NCBI GenBank assembly: GCA_037176725.1
Contig: JAZBRS010000026.1
Location: 155,569,501 to 155,633,500, forward strand
Direction: 5' to 3'
From: Posidonia oceanica
Lineage: Eukaryota; Streptophyta; Magnoliopsida; Alismatales; Posidoniaceae
Length of the DNA: 64,000 nt
Of the stretch, positions 10,192-20,441 are shown piece after piece. Each line of letters begins with the position of its first letter. The first letter of the stretch is position 1. The notes under the pieces were generated by a model, which was given only the letters and a program-made list of their open reading frames with translations, was not told where the DNA came from and made no database searches. A program made the position numbers and the translations under genes.

Positions 10192-12312
10192 TGTAATATC
10201 CTGATTTTGCATAATATAATTTTAGTTAATTATTTTGGAAAATCATTCCCTATTGTTTGTGGTGTGTTGGTGTTGTGTGTCTCTGGTGGTTTTGTTTCTG
10301 GCTCCTCGGAGTTGTTAGGTGTGGTTGAGAGAAAGTGAGGGCTTGATTGAATGAAAGTTAAGGGCTTGTTTGAGGTTTGTGGAGAGAGAGTGAGGAAAAT
10401 GCAATTTTTCCACCTTCTTTCCTCTTCCATCGCACGTGCCCTTTCCTTCTCTTCTTTCTTCCCTTCTTTCTTTTCCTCGTTTTTCTTCCACCACCACCAA
10501 CGACTACGGCTGCCCTAGGGGATCGCTGGTGGTTGGAGGAGGAAGAGGAGGAGAGGCCGGTGCTGGAGGAGGTGCGGAGGCAAGCCAGAGAGAGGAGGGT
10601 GGTGCTCGTCGGCCGGAGGAGGCGGAGTTCGTTGGCCGACCAGAGTTGGAGGAGAAGACCTGACCGGAGTTGGTGCGTGTCCTCCCCTTCGAATTCCTTC
10701 CTAAATTCATGCCTAAATGCTTTGAATGCATGTGATCTAGCTATGCCATGATAATTTAGGATTTTATTTGGTTTTGAATGGTTTTTGGATTGAATGTGGA
10801 TTGAATGGAATGGGTTTCGTTTTGACCTCTTTAGCTTTGTGATTTAATATCTTGATGCATGATGCATGGATTGGTTTGATTTTTGTGCCCAAGTGTAGAG
10901 CACTCGTGAGGCTTTGATTCTAGTATTTACTCGTGATTTGTGGATTCTTGTGGTGGAATCGGTTGAGGTTCCAAGCTCGGGCAATTTGTTTTGGATTCGG
11001 TTTTGGTTTTCAGAAATCACCCAGATCGGTACAACCGGTCAACATTGGTGTCTCGTTTTGCTGTCAGTTTTAGACCAGAACCTGATTTCGGTCTACCGAT
11101 TACTGTGCTGATCGGTTCGACCGGTGGATTTGGTCCCACCGAACCAGGGATTTTCGGTACAACCGGTGTGAATTTCGGTATGCCGTTTTAGGTCTGAAAC
11201 CTAGACTCGGTACCCAGAACGGTTAACCGATTGATTTGGTTCTCCCGAACCAGGGATTTTCGATCGACTAGTGGTGTTTTCGGTGTGCCGTTTCAGGGGT
11301 AAAATGGTTTCTAAAGAAAGAAGATTTGGATTTTCGATGCATTTGGCTTTATTATGATTTGATATGGTTTTGTGGATTATGAGGAATGATTTTGAAAGGA
11401 TTTCCAAATGATTTTGGGAAAAGAAATGCATGTTTGTGAAAAGAGTTTGGAAATGGTTTCCGTGGTTTTGAATAACCAATAAACCGAAGCTTCTGACTGG
11501 TAACTAGGGGTGTTTGAATACACTCTATGGTTCGAGAGTTAGGTAGCCTAGGGTGAGGTTAGCGGTACAGTAGGCCCTGTTGAAACAGACGGTCTACCCT
11601 CTGTGCCGATGCTGGCTGGGGCTGGGGTTGGAGTCCCCAGACGCTCGGGCACCAAAGGGGCACCAAAGTGTGTAACCCCGTGTTGATAATGATGTTGATA
11701 ATGGAAATGATCATGATAAATTGAGGACTGAGTTCCCGCAGTGGATTGTTCTCCCACACGAGGTAGTCTTCCGCGGCATTGCAGCCAAGAGATGCGTGTG
11801 TCATCTGCAACTGCTTGTGGCTGGTGTCGTTCACCTGTGGCCAAGGTGTTCGATTAGATTTGGAATCGATGTGTGTGTGAGTGTGGATTTGTGATGTATT
11901 TGAGAATGCATGTTTTTAGAAAATGTGGATAGCTTTATAAAAAGCATGTGGTTTTATAAAAATGAATGTTATGCTTTTAAATGACATGGATTACTATGAT
12001 TTTCGATGTGTTGGATGTTTCTTGCTTTAGTTAATGTTTCTGCTGCCGTTTGCCGTGGTTTTGGGTGGCACGTACTGGGTGACTTAGATGTCACTCACGC
12101 GTGTTTTGTGTTTTGGTTTTCAGGTGTAGGGTCAAGGTACAGTCCAGCCTGGTGCTTGTTTAGGAGCCACGTAGCCGCACACTAGGGATCTTGGGAGTAT
12201 TTTAATAGTCTTGTAAAAGTTTTAAAGTTATTCTCAAATGTAATTAATTGTTTATCTCTTTTAAATATCATTTGGGTAGTTGATGCTATTTTGGTCGTGC
12301 CGAGGCGTGACA
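10192..12312 (+). repeat. 5' LTR of D
   Basis: Runs from TGTAATATCC to GGCGTGACA. The first 500 bp contain a CT-rich run and a GC-rich segment (10500-10680). A T-rich middle follows, with several CGGT/ACCG palindromic words at 11010-11300. Near the end is a block CTGGGTGAC...TCACTCACGCGTG (12075-12100) and TTGGTTTTCAG (12113-12123). Promoter and RNA start should be here; I cannot place a TATA box with confidence. Confidence 0.93.
12074..12123 (+). promoter_or_regulatory. Conserved Tekay LTR module with acceptor-like end
   Basis: CTGGGTGAC, a short spacer, TCACTCACGCGTG, then a T-rich run ending CAG at 12123. Equivalent modules are at 18971-19021 (D 3' LTR), 30095-30160 (H), and on the minus strand at 49311-49365 and 56524-56580 (C). 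Such conservation across divergent LTRs suggests a cis element or a 3' splice site. Function is inference. Confidence 0.5.
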
Positions 12313-12316
12313 GGAG

Positions 12317-12330
12317 TGGTATCAGAGCTC
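12317..12330 (+). other. Primer binding site of D (tRNA-iMet type)
   Basis: TGGTATCAGAGCTC lies four bases after the LTR end. It is the standard sequence complementary to the 3' end of plant initiator methionine tRNA, used to prime minus-strand DNA. Confidence 0.93.
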
Positions 12331-12449
12331 TAGGTTCACTAAGTGCACCAGCTTAGTAGTGTCCGGTCTAGTGGCTCCGTAGGATTGTGCCGTTTGTGTT
12401 TTTGCACCTGATCTTTTGTTTCGTGTCTTTGTTTTGTGGCTATAGCGAG

Positions 12450-13551
12450 ATGGCACCTAAGGGCAAAGGCAAGGGGAAGGTTTCTGCATCTAGTTCTGAC
12501 TTGGAGAATGAGGATGGTTGGAAGGGAGTTCGGCAAGAGTTGGGGGAAATGGTGCGGGGACTCGTGCAATCGCTTGGAAAGAGCAGTTCCAGTGAGACCA
12601 AGGGTGACCCGTGGATTTCCCAGTTCCGTAAGCTTGGTGCGCCAAACTTCGATGGCAAGGGCAAGCCAGAGGATGCAGAGTCTTGGCTCTCGGAGGTTGA
12701 GAAGATTCTGGAGACTCTGGAGTGCCCGGAGGAGAAGTGGGTTCGTCTGATAACCTTCCAGTTCAAGGGTGAAGCCAACCAGTGGTGGAAGTCTGCATGC
12801 CGTCTCAAGTTTCCCGATACAGATCTGCTAGCTATACCCTAGGAGGAGTTTCGGGAGGTGTTCTATGAGCGGTATTTCCCCGAGTATGAGCGGGATCGCT
12901 TAGATAGGGTCTTCCGGAATTTGAAGCAGGGGAGCATGTCTGTGGCGGAGTACGAGGCAGTTTTCACGCGGCTGGAGCAGTTTGCTCAGGTGTTTGATTC
13001 GGAGAGGCGTCGAGCAAAGAAGTTTGTGGAAGGGTTGGTGCCAGCTCTTCGATCAAGGATTTTGGGTTTCAGATGCCCGACCTTGGCTAATGCTGTGGAG
13101 CTCGCGGCCAGGTATGAAGATGACCGCAAGCTATGTCTAGAAGAACACCCTAAAGGGAAGGGGAAGTCGTCCTCTTAGCAGCCTTCTATTTTTGGAGGGC
13201 TGAGTTCTGGGAGCTTAGGGAAGAAGAAGAAGGAGCGCTCAGATTCTGTTGCTGAGGAAGGACGCAGTTCTTTTGGAAGAGGGAGTTCTGGATACAGCCA
13301 GACAGGCTCGAGTGGAGGTCCAAGAACCTATTTCAAGTGTGGAAAGCCAGGGCATGTGGCTTTGTATTGCACCAGTAAACCGTAGAACCTAGGCCCCGTG
13401 AGATGTTATAATTGCGGGAAAGCTGGGCATATTCAGCGGAGCTGTCCTAAGCCTCCAAAGCCTGCTGGGGATGCACCTCGTCAGCCGACCAGGGGACGAG
13501 TGTTTTCCATCGCCGCTCCTGATACTGGACCCTCGGGGGATGTTGTTGAGG
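12450..13551 (+). pseudogene. gag of element D (chromovirus capsid/nucleocapsid)
   Basis: ATG 12450 begins MAPKGKGKGK. Residues about 55-220 form the retrotransposon gag core (WISQFRKLGAPNFDG, then YFPEYERDRL and EFLxL-like VAEYEAVFTRLEQF). Two CCHC zinc knuckles follow: the first (residues 294-307) has Tyr in place of its first Cys, the second (319-332, CYNCGKAGHIQRSC) is complete. The protein would package element RNA. In-frame TAG codons are at 12840, 13176 and 13383; the last replaces what is probably a Gln. The frame runs open from 13386 to a GT at 13552, where an intron candidate begins. I chose the ATG because it lies about 120 bp after the primer site and opens the basic N-terminus. 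Confidence 0.92.
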
Positions 13552-13659
13552 GTAAGGAGTGAGAGTGATTTGTATTGTGGACCTCTGTGTTGTAATATGT
13601 ATCTAGTACTATTCCCTGTTAATGGATGTGTGATTTGTTGTTGTGTTGTGCTTTACCAG
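13552..13659 (+). other. Candidate 108-bp intron at the gag/pol border of D
   Basis: The left edge is GAGG|GTAAGGAG, a strong plant donor. The right edge is TTTACCAG|G, a plausible acceptor. Stops lie inside (TGA at about 13560). Removing it joins the gag and protease frames exactly (phase 1, Gly codon split) and leads straight into the conserved AG-MARVLFD protease start. The length is a multiple of three, so the flanking frames are the same and only the internal stops block read-through. Splicing would decide the Gag versus Gag-Pol ratio. Not tested. Confidence 0.6.
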
Positions 13660-16600
13660 GTTCTTTTCTTATGGCTGGTAATATGGCCAGAGTTTTGTTT
13701 GACTTAGGGAGTTCTTACTCGTTTATATTTGAGTCATTTGCAGCTGAGCTTGGCCTGAGACCAGCAAGATTAGCATTTCATCTTGATGTGGTGTCTCCTT
13801 TAGGGGAGCACAGCCTGGTATGGAAGTTTCTGAGGTCCACTGGTGTGAAGTTGGGAGAGATGGACTTTGAGGCTAGTCTGATAGTTATGGACATGCGGGA
13901 GTATGATGTCATACTAGGGATGGACTGGCTGGCGCAGTATTCAGCTGTAATTAATTGTGCTAAGAAGACTGTGGTGGCGGAATGTCCCGGCCAAGGATGG
14001 TGTTTGGTCCAAGGGGTTAGACCTAGAGGGCCAAAGAAGATCATTTCAGCGATGAAGGCCTACCGTCATCTAGCAAGAGGCAGTGTGGGCTACCTGGCCA
14101 GTGTAACTGTGTCCTCTTCATTAGCTGTGAGGATACAAGATATACCAGTGGTTAGTGGGTATCCAGATGTGTTTCCAAAGGATCTACTTGGTATGCCGCC
14201 ACATAGGGAGGTGGAGTTCCAGATAGATTTGGTGCCTGGTTCTGGTGCTATTTCGAAGACCCCGTATAGAATGGCGCCTGTCGAATTGAGGGTGCTCAGT
14301 TGTCAGTTGCAAGAACAGCTAGACAGAGGGTTCATTCGGCCTAGTGTTTCTCCTTGGGGAGCGCCGATTTTGTTCGTCAAGAAGAAGGATGGTACTCTCA
14401 GATTATGCATTGATTATAGAATGCTGAATCAGATTACCATCAAGAACAAATACCCTTTGCCTAGGATTGATGACCTATTTGACTAGTTGCAGGGAGCGTC
14501 TGTCTTCTCCAAGATAGACTTGAGGTCGGGTTATCACCAGCTCCGAATTCGAGAGTCCGATGTTCAGAAGACAGCTTTTCGGACTCGGTATGGCCACTAT
14601 GAGTTCAGGGTCATGCCATTTGGGTTGACCAATGCACCAGCAGCTTTCATGGACTTGATGAACAGGGTGTTCAGGCCCTATCTGGATCAATTTGTGGTAG
14701 TTTTTGTGGATGACGTGCTAGTATACTCTCCTGATGTAGAGACTCACTGGATGCATTTGAAAGCAGTTTTGGAGACTTTGAGGCAGAATCAGCTCTATGC
14801 AAAGTTCTCCAAGTGTGAGTTTTGGCTTGAGGAGGTTGTTTTTCTTGGCCACGTCATCTCGGGTGTTGGAATCAAGGTTGATCCAGCCAAGGTTGAGGCA
14901 GTGAGCAGTTGGGTCAGGCCGAAGACAGTCCCTGAGATCAGAAGTTTTCTGGGTTTGGCAGGATATTATTGGAGGTTTATTCAGGATTTCTCTAAGATTA
15001 CTGAACCTCTGACCAAATTGACCCAGAGGGAAGTCTCTTTTGTGTGGGATTGGCGGTGTGAAGAAAGCTTCCTTGAGTTGAAGACTCGCCTGGTCTTATC
15101 TCCTATCTTGACCTTGCCCTCAGGGAGTGGTGGTTTCACAGTCTACAGTGATGCCTGTGGAACTGGATTGGGGTGTGTTCTGATGCAGCATGGTAGAGTT
15201 GTGGCTTATGCATCTCGGCAACTCAAAGACCATGAGAAGAATTACTCTACTCATGATTTGGAGCTTACTGTTGTGGTTTTTGCCTTGAAGATTTGGAGGC
15301 ACTACCTCTATGGTGAACAGTTTGAGATCTTCACAGATCACAAGAGCCTGAAATACATTTTCACTCAGAAGGATTTGAACCTGAGACAGAGGAGGTGGGT
15401 GGAGTATCTGAAGGATTATGATTTCAGTCTATCCTACCACCTAGGGAAGGCTAATGTGGTTGCTGATGCTTTGAGTAGGCATGCCTACTCGGTGGCCAAC
15501 CTGATGATTAAAGAATGGAATCTTCTTGAGTGGTTGGTCGAGTGCAAGCCACAGAGGCAGTCTCGGGATTCAGGCAGAGTGTGTTTGGCTAACTTGTCAA
15601 TTCGCTCGAGGATAGTGGAAGCAGTAGTAGCGGCTCAACAGTTTGATCCTTTTGTACCTGGAATCTGGAAGAAGATGGAGGTAGGAGAGGCACCCCATTT
15701 CTCTGTTGGGGTAGATGGTGGGCTTAGATTTGACATGCGTCTGTATGTACCTCAAGTGGAGGAGGTGAAGCAGAGCTTGCTGGATGAGGCTCACCAATCC
15801 AAGTATTCCATTCATCCCGGGAGCATCAAGATGTATAAGGATCTGAAGAGGAATTTCTGGTGGCCTGGAATGAAGAAGGAGATAGCTAAGCATATGGCTA
15901 AGTGTACAACCTACCAGATGGTGAAGATTGAACATCAGAAGTCTGGAGGATTGTTGCAACCTTTGGATATTTCGGTATGGAAATGGGAGCAGGTGTCTAT
16001 GGATTTTGTGACCGGATTGCCCAGGAGCAGGAGAAAGAATGATTCTGTGTGGGTGATCGTTGATAGGCTCACAAAATCAACACATTTCCAACCTATGAGA
16101 GTGAATCTTCCTTTGCAGCAATTGGCAGAGTTGTATGTGTCTAAGATTGTCCGGTTACATGGAGTGCTAGTCTCCATTGTGTCTGACAGAGATGCCCGTT
16201 TCACCTCGAGGTTCTGGAAAGCGTTACAAGAGGCTTTTGGTACTGTGTTGAATTACAGTACAACTTTCCACCCTCAGATGGATGGTCAAATGAAGAGGAC
16301 TATTCAGACTTTGGAAGACATGTTGAGAGCCTACGCTCTGGATTTTGGGGGCTGCTGGGAAGAGCACCTGCCGTTGGTGGAGTTTGCCTACAATAACAGT
16401 TTTCACTCCAGCATTGGGATGGCTCTGTTGGAGCGATGTAGGAGAATGCCAGCTTGTTGGACCAGAGATTGTGCAGCAATACCAAGAGAAAGTGGATCTA
16501 ATTAGGAAGAGATTGTTGATTGCATAGAGCAGGCAGAAGAGCTATGCAGATAAGAGGCGAAGGCCTTTGGAATTCAAGGTAGGAGACTTCGTTTTCCTGA

Positions 16601-16998
16601 AGGTGTCACCAACAAAAGGGGTTGCAAGGTTTGGGAAGCGAGGCAAGTTGAGTCCTCGGTATATTGGCCCCTATGAGATTGCTAGAAGAGTTGGTGAGGT
16701 GGCTTACAAGTTGGTTTTGCCTCCAGAGCTCTCAGGAGTGCACAGTGTCTTCCATGTGTCGATGCTGAGGAAGTGTGTTGCTGATGTTTCCCAGATCTTA
16801 CCAGTACAGCTAGAAGGACTGTAGCAGGACTTGTCCGTGGAGGAGAACGTTGTTCAGATTCTAGATCGTAAGGAGCAGGTTCTCAGGAACAAGGTTATTC
16901 CTTTGGTACTGGTTCAGTGGCAGCACCATGGTGTGGAGGAAGCCACTTGGGAGCGGGAAGCGGATATGTATTCTAGATACCCTTATTTGTTCCATTAG
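13660..16998 (+). pseudogene. pol of element D: PR, RT, RNase H, INT, chromodomain
   Basis: Domains in order: retropepsin ([11 protein letters not shown] near 13690; the family motif is usually D-S/T/P-G); RT ([25 protein letters not shown], catalytic VFVDD near 14700); RNase H ([19 protein letters not shown] to about 15480); H2C2 zinc region (15790-15915, with CTTYQ where CxxCQ is expected); DDE integrase ([15 protein letters not shown]); then GKLSPRYIGPYEI and a chromodomain-like end (16840-16985, VEEATWERE). Damage: TAG at 14484, 16525 and 16822; a frameshift with deletion at about 16425-16440; and the third catalytic residue, Glu in GQ-ERT, is Lys (codon 16293-16295). The enzymes would cut Gag-Pol, copy the RNA and integrate the DNA. 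The chromodomain of this clade is thought to steer insertion to heterochromatin. Confidence 0.95.
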
Positions 16999-17021
16999 CT
17001 GTGAATTTCAAGGACGAAATT

Positions 17022-17040
17022 TCTTTTAAGGGTGTTAGAA
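17022..17040 (+). other. Polypurine-tract region of D
   Basis: CTTTTAAGGGTGTTAGAA just before the 3' LTR, at the position where plus-strand DNA priming occurs. It is a weak tract, probably eroded. Confidence 0.5.
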
Positions 17041-19210
17041 TGTAATATCCTGATTTTCCATAATATAATTTGAGTTAATTATTTTGGAAAATCATTCCCT
17101 GTTGTTTGTGGTGTGTTGGTGTTGTGTGTCTCTGGTGGTTTTGTTTCTGGCTCCTCGGAGTTGTTTGGTGTGGCTGAGAGAAAGTGAGGGCTTGATTGAA
17201 TGAAAGTTAGGGGCTTGTTTGAGGTTTGCGGAGAGAGAGGGACGAAAATGCAAGTTTTCCACCTTCTTTCCTCTTCCATCGCACGTGCCCTTTCCTTCTC
17301 TTCTTTCTTCCCTTCTTTCTTTTCCTCGTTTTTCTTCCACCACCACCGACGACTACGGCTGCCCTAGGGGATCGCCGGCGGTTGGAGGAGGAAGAGGAGG
17401 AGAGGCCGGTGCTGGAGGAGGTGCGGAGGCAAGCCAGAGAGAGGAGGGTGGTGCTCGTCGGCCAGAGGAGGCGGAGTTCGTCGGCCGACCAGAGTTGGAG
17501 GAGAAGACCTGACCGGAGTTGGTGCGTGTCCTCTCCTTCGAATTCCTTCCTAAATTCATGCCTAAATGCTTTGCATGCATGTGATCTTGCTATGCCATGA
17601 TAATTGTAGGATTTTATTTGGTTTTGAATGGTTTTTGGATTGAATGTGGATTGAATGGAATGGGTTTTGTTTTGACCTCTTTAGCTTTGCGATTTAATAT
17701 CTTGATGCATGATGCATGGATTGGTTTGACTTTTGTGCCCAAGTGTAGAGCACTCGTGAGGTTTTGATTCTAGTATTTACTCGTGATTTGTGGATTCTTG
17801 TGGTGGAATCAGTTGAGGTTCCAAGCTCAGGCGATTTGTTTTGGATTCGGTTTTGGTTTTCAGAAATCGCCCAGATCGGTACGCCCTTTTTGAATGGTAT
17901 GCCGATTTCTGTAGAAATCGGTACAACCAGTCAACATCGGTGTCCTGTTTTGCCGTCAGTTTTAGACCAGAACCTGATTTTGGTCTGCCAAAATCAATTG
18001 ATCTACCGATTACTGCACTGATCGGTTCGACCGGTGGATTTGGTCCCACCAAACCAGGGATTTTCGGTACGACTGGTGTGAATTTCGGTATGCCGTTTTA
18101 GGTCTGAAACTTGGACTCGGTACCCAGAACGGTTAACCGATTGATTTGGTTCTCCCGAACTAGGGATTTTCGGTCGACCGGTGGTGTTTTCGATGTGTCG
18201 TTTCAGGGGTAAAATGGTTTCTAAAGAAGGAAGATTTGGATTTTCGATGCATTTGGCTTTATTATGATTTGATATGGTTTTGTGGATTATGAGGAATGAT
18301 TTTGAAAGGATTTCCAAATGATTTTGGGAAAAGAAATGCATGTTTGTGAAAAGAGTTTGGAAATGGTTTCCGTGGTTTTGAAGGACCAATAAACCGAAGC
18401 TTCTGACTGGTAACTAGGGGTGTTTGAATACACTCTATGGTTCGAGAGTCAGGTAGCCTAGGGTGAGGTTAGCGGTACAGTAGGCCCCATTGAAATAGAC
18501 GGTCTACCCTCTGTGCCGGTGCTGGCTAGGGCTGGGGTTGGAGTCCCCAGACGCTCGGGCACCAAAGGGGTGCCAGAGTGCGTAACCCCGTGTTGATAAT
18601 GATGTTGATCATGATAAATTGAGGACTGAGTTCCCGCGGTGGATTGTTCTCCCACATGAGGTAGTCTTCCACGGCATTGCAGCCAAGAGATGCGTGTGTC
18701 ATCTGCAACTGCTTGTGGCTGGTGTCGTTCACCTGTGGCCAAGGTGTTCGATTAGATTTGGAATCGATGTGTGTGTGAGTGTGGATTTGTGATGTATTTG
18801 AGAATGCATGTTTTTAGAAAATGTGGATAGCTTTATAAAAAGCATGTGGTTTTATAAAAATGAATGTTATGCTTTTAAATGACATGGATTACTATGATTT
18901 TCGATGTGTTGGATGTTTCTTGCTTTAGTTAATGTTTCTGCTGCCGTTTGCCATGGTTTTGGGTGGCACGTACTGGGTGACTTAGATGTCACTCACGCGT
19001 GTTTTGTGTTTTGGTTTTCAGGTGTAGGGTCAAGGTACAGTCCAGCCTGGTGCTTGTTTAGGAGCCACGTAGCCGCACACTAGGGATCTTGGGAGTATTT
19101 TAATAGTCTTGTAAAAGTTTTAAAGTTATTCTCAAATGTAATTAATTGTTTATATCTTTTAAATATCATTTGGGTAGTTGATGCTATTTTGGTCGCACCG
19201 GGGCGTGATA
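17041..19210 (+). repeat. 3' LTR of D
   Basis: Collinear with the 5' LTR. It carries about 40 bp after 17881 and about 18 bp near 17990 that the 5' LTR lacks; both are bounded by short direct repeats (ATCGGTAC; GTCT). A dinucleotide-spaced block near 11690 of the 5' LTR is shorter here. It ends GATA instead of GACA. Confidence 0.93.
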
Positions 19211-19215
19211 GCTTG
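19211..19215. repeat. Target-site duplication of D, right (GCTTG)
   Basis: Partner of GCATG at 10187 with one substitution. The coding frame of E resumes right after it. Confidence 0.6.
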
Positions 19216-20306
19216 TCGGGAATTGTCAAAACCAAGTCCTCCTTTCCCTTCTCTGTCATAAGCCTGGACTGGCTCCTTTATTCCTTTTCCTTCTGGGCCT
19301 AAGCCCTGGCCTTCCTTATAGCCAATCTTTCTCATGATCTCTCAACCTACACTCATGGAGGGCCTTCTGGACTTTGGAGATGCTTTCCTTTTATGAACCA
19401 GCTTGGGCTTGGCCCATTTGTCCCTTAGCTCAAATATAGATACAATATTCTTACCTTTCTCAGCTCTGGTTGGCTTTTCTCGCTCACTGAACTGGTGCGG
19501 TAAATATATCACATTTGCCTCAGCTTCCTTGCCCAGTATGTCCCCCGTTATTTTGATAATCTTCCTGTTGTGAGGGAATTTCAAACATTGGTGCCGGGGG
19601 GATGATACTCCTTTCAAGTTGTCAAGCCATTGCCTCCCTAAGATGATTTGATATGGAACATTCATGTCTATTGGGTTTGAATCTGGATTGGTCCTATCCC
19701 GATCTTGGTGGTCCATTTGCCGTGAGCTTTTCTCTTGCTGTCATCATATCTGGCAATTGTCATGTCTATGGGGGTCAGTGAAGCTTCATTCACACCCAGA
19801 GCCCTTATTGTATTTAGAGAACAGATATTCATTGATGCTCCAGTATCTATAAGCACGCCAGACACTAAATGATTATTTATGGAAATTCTTACATTTAGTG
19901 GTGCTTTCCTCCTTTCCAATTGTGCCAGCTCGCTATCAGCAAATGTAATTATAGGCTCTACAAAAGCTGTTGTAGCTATTACATGGAGATCCTCTACTTG
20001 TATGTCTAGGGCAACTTGAGCCTTCTCCAACACTTCTTCCAGAGCTTTTCGATGTAAGACTGAGCTGTTTATGAGATCAAAAATGGAGATCCTGGCCTGT
20101 GTTTTCTTCAGCTGCTTTAGGACGTCATACTCCGTTGGCATAGGTCCTTCTTGTGGTCTAACCGACTTTGTTTGCTCCACTGGTGGCATTATCCGGTTTG
20201 ATAACCGTCCTCTTGTAATGGGTGCCGCTGCTTCATCCTCTCTGCTTTGACTGCCTGATTCTTCCTTCTTTTTGTGTGGCAAGGCGAAGACAGATTTCTT
20301 TTGCAT
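19211..20306 (-). pseudogene. Element E: second retropepsin domain and G-patch
   Basis: Minus strand. A linker with YDVLKQLKKTQARISIFDL, typical of the Tat region before protease, is followed by a retropepsin: VRISINNHLVSGVLIDTGAS with an intact D-T-G near 19840, and the distal ILGRQWL near 19640. After a frame change a G-patch follows at about 19335-19230: spaced glycines in KIGYKEGQGLGPEG and GLGF. G-patches follow the protease in some retroviruses and bind nucleic acid. The reading frame then meets the D insertion and continues at 10190. The protease would process Gag-Pol. This domain looks the more intact of the two proteases in E. Confidence 0.85.
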
Positions 20307-20441
20307 AGGCCCCCCAAGCTCTGGTGATTTAATGGCTCTGGCTGGTTGTTCTGTTGGTACTCGGAAGATTGATGATGGCGGAGTAGTAGTGTTTCAAAAT
20401 ACCGAGGTACTTTGTGAGCCTGGTGCTTTGAAGATCGGCAA

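Larger units (their letters stand above)
10192..19210 (+). mobile_element. Element D: full-length Tekay/Del-type chromovirus (Ty3)
   Basis: About 9.0 kb with two LTRs starting TGTAATATCC, a primer site for tRNA-iMet, gag, PR-RT-RNase H-INT and a C-terminal chromodomain. The order and motifs fit the Tekay (Del) clade of chromoviruses. It is inserted in the polyprotein gene of E in the opposite orientation. The final CA of the 3' LTR is TA. Stops, a frameshift with deletion near 16430, and loss of the integrase Glu make it inactive. The LTRs differ by substitutions and by several indels between short direct repeats, so the insertion is not recent. Confidence 0.95.

Noticed and set aside
12317..12330. 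TGGTATCAGAGC words as possible tRNA gene ends
   Set aside because: They are primer sites next to LTR ends; no cloverleaf or box A/B sequence around them.
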